This document shows positions 1-8,400 of a stretch of 11,769 bases of DNA, in pieces; position 1 is the stretch's first letter, and each line of letters opens with the position of its first letter. The stretch covers positions 1 to 11,769 of the forward strand of contig BDDC01002598.1 in assembly GCA_001662425.1 (NCBI GenBank), given 5' to 3'. A program made the translations under genes and the position numbers. The DNA is from Chlamydomonas sphaeroides. Taxonomy: Eukaryota > Chlorophyta > Chlorophyceae > Chlamydomonadales > Chlamydomonadaceae. Below the pieces are notes generated by a model. The model had not been told where the DNA came from and searched no databases. It worked only from the letters and a program-made list of their open reading frames with translations.

Positions 1-1808
1 CCACGCCTCGGCTACCCGGGTCCACGACCATCACGCGATCCGTCAGTCACGCACTCCGGCGTGACAGCGCGGAATTGGTTGAACTTCCCCAGCTGCGCAT
101 GGGTGCATGGCTCGCCCTCAGAAGAGGCCACCCAGACCAGACGAACACCGTCGGTCATTATGCGATCGTAGCTGGGACTATTTGAGGGGTCTCGGGCACA
201 CCGACCTCCGTGCCCTCAACCCACGGGCCGGACCTAGCCGCCCGAACTGCCTGAAACGGCAGGACCATATCTCCTAACGCACGAGGGACGAGCCAACAAA
301 GTTAGCGGGGGCCGCACGACATACTACAGCTGCGGCGGTATCTTGGCCCCTGCCGTGATGAAGTGATGCGCTGACGGGTGCCGCTCGTCGCCTGGGAGGC
401 GCCCCATGCTCGGGCCCCTCCCGGCTGTCTCGCAGCAGCGCTTCCGGCGCGTCCTGCCCAGGCGGTCCCGGCGCCTCCTGCCCTGGCGGTCCTGCGTCCC
501 GGACTCACGGCCACGAGCAGCTGGCAGCACCTGCTGGGTGTACCGGCTCTCCGTCCGGGAGGCAGGTAGCTGATCGCACCTAGCACGCTAGCAACGTGGG
601 TAGGCCGAGCCAGCAGCCTCCTGGGCCCATCTCGTCAAGTCTGTCTTCTGCCCCAGCTCCGTGGCCGCTGCGCTGTAGGACAGTACGTAGGAGCAAGGTG
701 AGTTGGGCCAGAAGCCCCGCGGTCCGGTCCAGGGGTCCGGTTGCGCTCGGCTGGGCCTATTAGGAAGCTGGCAACGCTGACGCCTGCAGGCGGCCCAGTT
801 CCGACTCCAAACTGGATCAATGGACATGCCTGCCACTTGATGACTGCCTATGGGGCAACGTGTCGCGTGTGTCGATGCCTGGCCATCCCGGCAGCCGCCC
901 ATCCTATGCGCACCCGCCCTTCCTCCGCGAGGTATGATAAAGACTACGCGCTGCGCTGACAATGCTATACTGATATGTGCAGAAGGCAATGGCTGGACCC
1001 GGCCAGCCTCGAGAGAAGCGGGGTCTGCATCTCTATCTGCAACGATGTTCATACTTCATGGCAGCGGTGGTGCGCCGAGTCTGGATGCGGGGCGTAAGCC
1101 AATAGGCTAAGTCTGATACGTAGGCTTAGGCAAAGGTTACAAGTGAAACTTATCCTACAGCGCTCAACCTGACGAAGCGCTGACGACTAGGCGAAGCCGT
1201 TGACCCCGAACCTGCCTAAGTTGAAAAGCACCTGCGGCTGCACCCGCAGTTTTGAGTATGGCTCGTCTTCATCTCTTTGACTGCTTCGGGCAGCGATGGG
1301 CAGCGGGGTAGGACACGAGGTGCAGGCGTCATCCGTGGGTGGATGCGTGTCAGAGGGTGTCAGAAGTGTGACATCTGAATTACCTTCTGCAACATAGTGC
1401 ATCTGTCGATAAGATGACTGAGGCGTCGGCTGGGCTCTGGGCAAAGAGCCGGCTCTGACACGCATTGCCTCACGCGAGCCGGCGGTAGCTGCGAACGTGC
1501 GTAAGCGGACTACCACGCACAGATACTGAAGCAAAGGTGACTGCATTGATACGAGACACGGTTACGCGTGCAACACACGCGGGCTACTCGCGGACCGACC
1601 AACTGCTGACGATTGGGCCCCGAGCCGCGGACTAGAAGCTCACATGAGCCAACCGTTGTCGACCTTGGCGCATAAACAACACATTGCTGCACATATATTG
1701 ATCGATCAAAAATTACTAGGCGCTGTACCTCTGCTGCTAACCAAACGCAAGACCCGCGTCAAGCAGCTCAGAACATTTGCAACACCAGTTGTATTCGTGC
1801 CACTCGGC
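1..1808. other. Intergenic region upstream of gene 1
   Basis: No convincing gene was found in this 1.8 kb. GC content is lower than in the coding parts, and the open frames on both strands are short, lack a recognisable motif and do not link through phased introns. A minus-strand frame at 158-12 (48 codons, ATG to stop) has a less biased composition than its surroundings and could be a stray exon or gene relic. An imperfect ~24-base duplication with a shared core CTCCTGCCC/GTCCTGCCC followed by GGCGGTCC lies near 447-495. A TTACA at 1137-1141 would be a TGTAA polyadenylation box on the minus strand, but no gene leads into it. The last ~120 bases probably carry the gene 1 promoter and 5' UTR. 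Confidence 0.5.
1691..1715 (+). promoter_or_regulatory. AT-rich tract with 12-base palindrome, possible core promoter of gene 1
   Basis: An AT-rich island holds ATATAT at 1693-1698, immediately followed by the perfect palindrome TTGATCGATCAA at 1698-1709 and then AAAATT. It lies about 110 bases upstream of the chosen gene 1 start, in otherwise GC-rich DNA. The position suits a TATA-like element, but many algal promoters lack TATA boxes, so this is only a candidate. Confidence 0.25.
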
Positions 1809-3157
1809 ATGACGTCGTCAACGGAGATGTGCCAGCCGTGGAGGAAGCCGTGCCCGGGCTGCAACAGAACCGTAAGCGATGCGGTCCAGCGCTGGGTCGC
1901 AGCAGGGCCCGCTAGAGGGCAATCGGGACCATATGCCATCCAGTTTAGAGCCATCGAAAAACTGTCGCCATCGAGCTCGACGCGTCGTCGCGTGTTCACC
2001 TCGCCCCCCCGTCTCCCCTCCCCGCGCCCGCGCCCGCGCCCGGCAGGTCGGCCGCACCCAGTGGTTTGCGCACAAGCTGAAACTGGATAAGGGGGAGGCA
2101 TGCCCGCCCGCGCGCGGTGGGGCCCGCTACAGCCGGCGCAGCAGCCCAGCGTCGCCCCTGACAGGCGGACCCGCCGGCGAGCCCCTCGGCGCTGCGCAGC
2201 CCGCAGAGCCGCGGCCCCAGCACCCGGCGCCCTCGGAGCGGCCGCGGCCGCATCACGACCAGATTACAACCGAGCCCTCGTCTGTGGCTGTGGCGGCGCT
2301 TCAGGTGCAGCAGCTGATGCTGCGCCAGCAGCAGCAGCAGATCCGGGACCAGCAGCGGGAGCTGCAGGAGCTGCGGCAGCACGTGGTGCGCCAGGACGTG
2401 ACGCAGCAGGTGCTGGCCAGCCTCCTCGCAACGGGCGGCGGCGCCGCAGCCGTGCAGCAGCAGGAGCAGCAGCCACGACGCGGCGCCTCTGTCTACTCTG
2501 TCAGACCTCTAAAATTTGAGCCTCTGGCCGAGGCCTCGGATGACTGCTACCGCGAGTATGAACAGCAGCGGGCCACCGTGGATGCGCCCGCCGCACGTGG
2601 GCCGCCAGTCCACCAATTGTGGCAGCTCCTGCAGCAGCAGTTGCTGGGCGCCGCCGTGCAGAAGACCCAGCTTCGCGAGTGTGCATCGCCGTCCCCGACT
2701 GTGTCTGGCCACCGGGCCTCGGACTCGGCCTCGGACTCGGTCGAGCGGACTTGCTCCGCGCAGCCGGGCCAGCCGGGGGCGGGGACGGCCCGGCCGCAGC
2801 TCAAGCGCGGCCGTGAGGACATGGGTTCGGCGGGCTACGACTACGACGAAAGCGATGACGCTGAGAGCATCGAGCTAGCAATCCGCAACGGTAGGCAGGG
2901 CTCGGGCGTAGTTGAGTGGTGCCAACTGGTACTCTAAGGGCACAGGGCACGGAGGGTCAGGACAGTGTGGGCAGGCGTCGCGTGTGGCTCAGAGTGCTCC
3001 TCGCCCACCACCATGCCCATGCTGCTGCTCGTCTTGTGCGCAGCGGCCGACCGTTCTGACGTGCCCGCGCCATCCCCTCACGCCGCGCCGTCTGCCCGCA
3101 GTGGTGATGCGACTCAACCGCGATGCGCAGTGCAGCCCGCCCTGGAGCCGGGAGTAA
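1809..3157 (+). CDS. Gene 1: Gln-rich coiled-coil protein with small Cys/His cluster, three exons
   Basis: Not recognised as a named gene. The model joins exons 1809-1871, 2047-2890 and 3102-3157 (TAA at 3155-3157), 963 bases or about 320 residues. Intron 1 has a strong GTAAGC donor and a pyrimidine-rich CGGCAG acceptor at phase 0. Intron 2 has donor GTAGGC at 2891 and acceptor CCCGCAG at 3101, joining at phase 1. Splicing brings together CPGC (Cys15, Cys18) with WFAHKLKLDKGEAC (His30, Cys40), a possible zinc-binding cluster of Stc1-like or treble-clef flavour. The usual fourth ligand position is Ala43, so the site may be degenerate. Residues ~104-148 form a Gln-rich predicted coiled coil, and a second Gln/Leu-rich helix lies at ~210-233. 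KRGRED at ~274-279 precedes an acidic stretch (YDYDESDDAESIE, ~286-298). The composition suits a nuclear regulatory or scaffold protein, but that is inference. The ATG at 1809 has G at -3; an in-frame ATG at 1644 would add 55 residues. Confidence 0.55.
1872..2046 (+). other. Gene 1 intron 1
   Basis: This 175-base GT-AG intron has a GTAAGC donor and a long C-rich tract (CGCGCCCGCGCCCGC type) before the CGGCAG acceptor. The frame on the acceptor side happens to stay open through the intron from an ATG at 1879. An alternative unspliced start there would therefore give a 352-residue reading frame lacking the CPGC half of the Cys/His cluster. The spliced form is preferred because both splice sites are good and the junction completes a motif. 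Confidence 0.5.
2891..3101 (+). other. Gene 1 intron 2
   Basis: This 211-base intron starts GTAGGC and ends CTGCCCGCAG. Read through, the frame stops at 2935-2937. Spliced, it continues for 18 more residues (ending with the motif CSPPWSRE) to the TAA at 3155. The acidic segment then runs directly into a short basic/polar tail. Confidence 0.55.
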
Positions 3158-3664
3158 ACACAACAACCAGCACGGGCGCGCATGGCGCCCAGCGGGGATA
3201 GAGAGGGCGTGCGGACACGAGCACGCTCGAACACGCACGCTTACCTGGATGCCCCAGTGGCGCCCTGCACCGACGCATCATTCATTCATCGGGCGTCTCG
3301 CCTACCGTCCCACACGGCTGCCCAACGACGATTGCAAGCTAGCTCTGGCTCACACGCGTTAGGGAGGCTCAGCCACACGTGGGTGGCTGGCCCGCAGGTG
3401 TGCACTGCCATTTCACCAATCGCACTAAGATACCATAAGTATTCATCCGTAAGTTAAGATTGCGATGCTGGTAGTACGTAGTAGTGCAAGTGGATTAGCA
3501 CGCCTTGTCGTGCTCGGTGCGAAGGAGTCTGCCCGGGCGGCTGGTGCGGAAGGTTGCGTACTGCGTGTTGGTGTGGATGTAGGTGTGCTCGCTCCCCGCA
3601 GCAATGTTGGCGGCTGGGCCCATGGGGTCAACACTCGGTTGTTGAGTAACAAGGCCATCCTGTA

Positions 3665-3669
3665 TGTAA
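3665..3669 (+). terminator. TGTAA polyadenylation signal candidate for gene 1
   Basis: TGTAA is the usual nuclear polyadenylation motif in Chlamydomonas and its relatives. This is the first copy after the gene 1 stop, 508 bases downstream, giving a 3' UTR of ordinary length for such algae. A second copy at 3906-3910 is an equally acceptable alternative. Confidence 0.4.
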
Positions 3670-4097
3670 GCAGTTGGACATAGCGAGCGGCCAGGCTGTC
3701 CGCACAGACGGTGGCGGGTACGACATACAATGTACATAGCGGTGTGAATAGCTGCGGCGGGTCGTGTGGCCACCCGAGAGTGTGCCAACCTGGAGTGTGC
3801 GAAGGAAGGGGAAGGTTCTGTGTTCCTGCTGCTGTGGCGCCGAGCGCCAGGCGCTGTGTAGGCCGGCAAGAGCGGCTGGATCGGCCGGTCACTTTGTGCG
3901 GGCGATGTAACATGAGGACCCCTCACGTCTCAACGTGCTGTGCTATGTAGAGTCGCACAATTCTGTGTGCCTGCTGTATGTCGGCCAGTACGTGCTAGCT
4001 GTGCAGCCGCTAGGCAGCGACGCACACTTCCGTCTGTAGGCCCGCTCCTCGCTGTCGGCCAGTACACTGCACATACATGGCGTGATGAGTTGTTGCC

Positions 4098-4206
4098 GTG
4101 CATGCATGCGTGCGTATCTGCATGCATGCATGGTGCCGTGCCGTGTGACATGCATCTATCTATCCACCCCCACTATCTAGGTGGGACCTCACGCATGCAT
4201 GTTGCG
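4098..4206. repeat. CATGCA-rich palindromic patch
   Basis: Clusters of overlapping GCATGC/CATGCATG occur at about 4100-4109, 4119-4132, 4149-4156 and 4192-4200. Each block is self-complementary, so strand slippage or hairpins are possible. CATGCA is also the RY core bound by plant B3-domain factors, but no regulatory link can be shown here. A short stem, CCCAC with GTGGG separated by a 7-base loop, sits between the last two blocks near 4170-4185. Confidence 0.45.
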
Positions 4207-5075
4207 CTTGCGGTGTGACAGGATGCTTCTGTCTGGTATGACCCGATTATAACTAACGAAGCAGTGCATATATTTGGGGGACATGTCGCTGATTAACGGC
4301 GGTGTGATGTGCGGCTCAAGGTTACACGCCGCGGGCGCACGCTGGCTAGCACACGCGCACCTAGCTATGGCATTGTCAATAATGAAGCGGCTGCTGGTGA
4401 AGGATAAGCGAAGTGTCGAGCATAAGCGACCCACCGCTGTCACTACTGCCCCACTTGCGTGCAAATGTAACGTTGATTATGTGAACCTGTGCGGGTGACA
4501 GGACAGGGAAGGATTGCGTGGGTTAGGTGGTCCCAACCAATAACGCGCGATGCAGCCAGCATGCCTCGACATGTCCCTGCTGCTGCCCCCCAAAAACGCA
4601 CCTTGAGCAAGGCCCGCTCGTAGGGGATTGCAATCTTGGCGGCATCCCTGCTGTCTCGCAGGGGCAGCACAGCGCCGGCCGACGCCTCGAAGGCCGGGGA
4701 ACATTACGGAATAGCCGGGACGTACCAACAAATCGAGGTCGCAGCGGCAGGTCGGCAGGTCGGCACGCAGGTCCACGCACCAGCAAATGGCCTGCATACA
4801 TCCGCTTGTGCTTTTCCATGGTCCCTGCCACACTGGCTTCCCTGCTGTTTCCTGGTTATGATTGCTGAAGGGTGCAGGCAGCGCGTGGCTCGTGGGGTCA
4901 CCAGGTCTGCGCTGCGGTAAACGTGCTGGGCGGGGCACAAGCAGGGGAGACGCGGGTACGGCCTGCTGGTACGGCCGCTACGGCAGCAGCGCAGTCGACA
5001 CACGGCATGGCCGTGATCACAGTTGCTACGCAACACGCGACATGCACGCTGCAAAGTAGCACACTGTCTGTCCTC

Positions 5076-5468
5076 ATGGCCTTGCGTGCGGCGTCGTTGC
5101 TTCTCGCATCCTTATTGGTGAAGGCGACGCACGCGCAGGCCGCCCTACCTCGCGTAATTGAGAACTCCGACGGCAGCATCATCTACCGCACCGGGCAGTC
5201 GGGGCCCCGGTCATACTTTCAAGTGTGGCCCGCGACGAGCGCCACGGACAGCGACGTCTGCCCCGCGGCGACCTGGGTAAGCGTTATCGATACCGTAGCC
5301 AAACAAGAGCTATCAACTCGGTTTCGTGTTTACGGAACAGCGGACACGCCTCGACACGACCTCGCGCCCCCCTGCAACCCGCGCCAGAACTCCTGGGCGC
5401 TGTATCGGGCGCCCCCGGCCTACCAGCCGCTGGAGTGGAGCCGGCAGCAATGGAGCAGCTACCTCCGG
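5076..5468 (+). other. Gene 2 exons 1-2: signal peptide and N-terminal ectodomain
   Basis: Exon 1 (5076-5276) begins with a hydrophobic leader, MALRAASLLLASLLVKATHA, with likely cleavage after residue 20 or 22. Exon 2 (5388-5468) encodes an aromatic-rich stretch ending SRQQWSSYLR, just before TM1. Both junctions are phase 0. The 111-base intron 5277-5387 starts GTAAGC and is relatively AT-rich, but it is a multiple of three and has no in-frame stop, so its retention would add 37 residues without breaking the frame. An in-frame ATG at 5007 would add 23 residues before the leader and bury it. The ATG at 5076 is chosen because it starts directly at the signal peptide. Confidence 0.7.
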
Positions 5469-8400
5469 GTGGGATGCGCGGGGCGGGCTGGCGGGTGTGG
5501 CCACGGCACATGGGGCACATGGTGCACATGGTGCAGCCCTGCGGTAGCACGGCTCCCTGCGGGCCGGCTGCACGCGTGCGTGTGGGGTGTTTCGCTACGC
5601 GCAAGCGCCGCGCCTTAACCCTCTCACACACACCCCTGACCATCCCCTTCCCCACGTCAGGAGTACCCGCTGCGCTCCGCGGCGCTCAACATAGCCTTCT
5701 TCTGCATCGCGCTGCTCAGCCTCCTGGCGCTGCTCACCTGGTGAGTCCACGGTTCCCCACCGGCCAGCCATGGCGCCACCCCGCATGGGAAACGCAGCCA
5801 GCCAGCCGCCCTTGGCTCCTCCCTGGCAGCCACCCAACGCAGCTACCTCTCTCCCTCCACAGCCCCTACTCAACCCAGCTTATCGCACTGTCGCCCGCTC
5901 CGCGGCCCTGCTGCCACCACGCTTTCTGCGTCGCCGCGGCCCCGCCCCCGCCCCCCGGCCCAGGCGGCTGCTGCAGTGGTGCGGTAGCTGCCGCTGCTGC
6001 GGGCGCTGCAGCGGGCGGTGCGGCCGCTGTCTGGCGCCCGGGTCCGGCAGCAGTGCCTTCATGTGGGACCGGCGCCACGTGGCGCTCAAGGTGCGGTCCC
6101 GCCGGGAGGGGACGGGGGCACTGGGCTAGACTGGCGTGGGCTGGGGTACCTGCGCAGCACGTGCTACCGCGCGTGCTGGGCAGCGCTGCCCGGCCAGGGG
6201 CCCCCACTCAGCTGGGCGGCGCCTCGCTCGCAAGCGACCGAGCCGCCGTGGTGAATGGGACCAAGTGGTTGGCGTTCGCCAACGGATACCGCCAGCAGCT
6301 GCCTGACGTTCCACAAGGGCTCTGGAACCCTGGGTCACCCAGGGGCCCGACCGAGGAGCGGCCCGGTGCACAGCCCGGGCAACCGCTGCGGGCTGTTGGC
6401 AAGGAACGTGCCCCTGGCCCCGCTCCCCGGCTGACCGGCGGACGCGACCACGCCCTGCCCCTCTCCCACCAGGCAAACCCCCTCGGTACCCATCACATTC
6501 CTCAAAGCGAACCGCCGCCACAGCCGCTCGGCATTGGACCACACGCCTGCCCCGCTCCTTTCAGCGCATGCACCCCCGCTCCATGTCCCCACACCACACG
6601 CCCAGGTGCTGCTGACGGTGCTGGTTGCCGGCTCTGTCTCCATGGTGGTGTGGGGCATGGCCACGCTGGACGAGCAGCTGCTCGCCGCCTTCTGGCGGGC
6701 GGTGGAGGGGGTGCTGCGGTACGGAGAGGACGTCACGGGGCAGCTCAAGGACGTGCAGGTGCGGACCGGACGCGTGAGGTGCGGGCGGGGCCGGACCGGG
6801 CCGCGCCGCGCCGCAGCTGCAGCTGCAGCGACAGGGGCAGCAGCGATGGGAGCGAGCCGGCTGTGGAGGCGCGGCGTGGGTGGTCTGCGTGATCCCCGCT
6901 TCCCCACTCCTGTCTGCGCAATCACCCCGTCCCAAGACGATTGCTGCGCCGAAGGACGCAGGCCTTCCCCGGGCGGCTCTGTCTCGACCCCCCCTGCTCC
7001 TCTGTTGTGCTCGACCCAGCCGGCTGCCTCGGCGCCACGGCTGCCCTGCCGTCCGAACAGGGACTTCTGGACATTCCTCTGCTCCCGCGGCTGAATAGTT
7101 TTGTGGGCCAGGTGGTGGACGCCGTCAATGGCACCGCCCTGGGGGAGGCCGCGCAGGTGGGCGGCGGCAGGGGCCCATCGGGCGGCGGGGGGCGGCCGGG
7201 GGCGGCGGGGGGCGGCAGGGGCTGAGAGCCAGCAGGGGCCGGGGAGGCTGTGGCTGCGGCCCCGCTCCGGCGGGCGGGGCGAGTCCAGGGCCTTGGGCGC
7301 CCCCACCCCAGCTTCGTCCACTGCTCTCGCTGCTGCCGCGGGGGCCCAACTCCGCAGGAGGCATTTCGCTTCGTGAACGACACGCAGCCGCAAGCCGACA
7401 GGTGCTGCGGCCAGGGCCGGGGCCAGGGCTCACAGCGCCCTGTGGATCGCACGTCCGGGACGGGGATCGCACCAAGGGGCTGCGCGGCTGTGTGGGCGCC
7501 CGCATGGCTAGGCCCTGCTAGGGCTGCCCGCCAGAGGGCCCAAGGCAGCATCCGAGCCACTCCGCTGCTCCCCCGCAGCCCTCGCCGCCCCCACCGGCCC
7601 CCGACTCGCGCCGCCTCACCCTCTGGCCACAGCCTGGCGCGGGACGCCGCTGCGCTGCTGGCCGGCCTGGGGGCGCCGCTGGCCGGCCTGGGGCCGCTGG
7701 CTCAGCAGCTTGGCGCTGGAGCGGCGGATGGCCCGGGGGCGGGCAGGTGGGGCCGGGGGCGGGGCGCCTCGCGTATGCCTCACCCAGGCACGCAGGCAGG
7801 CGGCAGCGCCGAGGCCGCTCCCAGCCGTGCGGCCGCGGCAACGCCGGCTTGCGCTACATGTCGCGGACCGCTTGCGCTGCAGTGGCCTGCGCCGCCCCGC
7901 CTGCTCGCCCGCCAGGCGCCTGCTTCAGGCCCCGCCCCTCCTCCGCCCTCGCCGCCCTCCCCGCCCCCTCCAGCGGCTCCCTGGCCGCGTTGCTGCCCGG
8001 CCTTGCCTCGGGCCTGCCGGCCCTGGCCTCCATCAACGCCACCGTGGGCGCCATGCGGGTGGTGCTGCAGGTGTGCGTCACGTGCCCCCACATGGTTGCA
8101 CCACGGGTTGCCCCACGGGTTGCCCCACGGGATGACACGCGGGGGGCGACGCGGCAGCATGCAGCGGATAGCATGTGTGAGTGTCCACCATCCCTGCGTC
8201 CCTCTGCCCTTCCAACCCGCCGGCCCCCGTGCTCGCAGTCGCTGCGTGGCGCGCTGCGGGAGGCGGCGGCCGCCGGCCCCGACCCCGCGCCGCCGGCCGC
8301 GCCCTCCCCCGAGGCGCTGGCCCGCTTGGACGCGGCGCTGGCGGCAGTACGGCCCGGCGCGGCAGAGGGCGGCCCGTGGCGGCAGCAGCTGGCGGTGGCT

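Larger units (their letters stand above)
3158..5075. other. 3' UTR of gene 1 and intergenic region to gene 2
   Basis: No gene was accepted in these 1.9 kb. The first part is probably the gene 1 3' UTR, with TGTAA boxes at 3665-3669, 3906-3910 and 4466-4470. A 13-base direct repeat TGTCGGCCAGTAC occurs near 3979-3991 and at 4053-4065, and a CATGCA-rich patch follows at ~4098-4200. A small plus-strand frame from the ATG at 4282 to 4498 (about 71 residues) contains one of the TGTAA boxes near its end and shows no recognisable motif, so it was not called. The last ~200 bases should hold the gene 2 promoter and 5' UTR. I see no TATA box at a convincing distance. Confidence 0.5.

Noticed and set aside
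1..1808. Search for transposon ends, reverse transcriptase or transposase relics
   Set aside because: No long terminal or inverted repeats and no catalytic motif could be read on either strand.
3443..3913. 156-codon minus-strand open frame in the intergenic region
   Set aside because: It has no recognisable motif, an odd low-complexity Thr/Pro composition, and lies in the probable 3' UTR of gene 1.
4274..4498. Small plus-strand frame with an ATG at 4282
   Set aside because: About 71 residues without similarity to anything recognised. A TGTAA box lies inside it and no splice or promoter context supports it.
6178..6191. Perfect palindrome GGGCAGCGCTGCCC
   Set aside because: It is intronic, isolated and expected occasionally in DNA this GC-rich. 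There is no sign that it is a terminator or binding site.
6091..6605. Possible extra exon near 6140-6260 in the long intron 4
   Set aside because: A Cys/Trp-containing frame exists, but inserting it would separate the Cys-rich loop from TM2, and no pair of splice sites keeps the phase cleanly.
5225..6892. 555-codon plus-strand open frame
   Set aside because: It is out of frame with the signal peptide, TM1, Cys-rich and TM2 exons, and its composition is low-complexity Pro/Ala/Arg typical of a shadow frame.
6335..7393. 352-codon minus-strand open frame
   Set aside because: It is antisense to exons 5, 6 and part of 7 of gene 2, has no motif, and is explained by GC-rich codons on the other strand.
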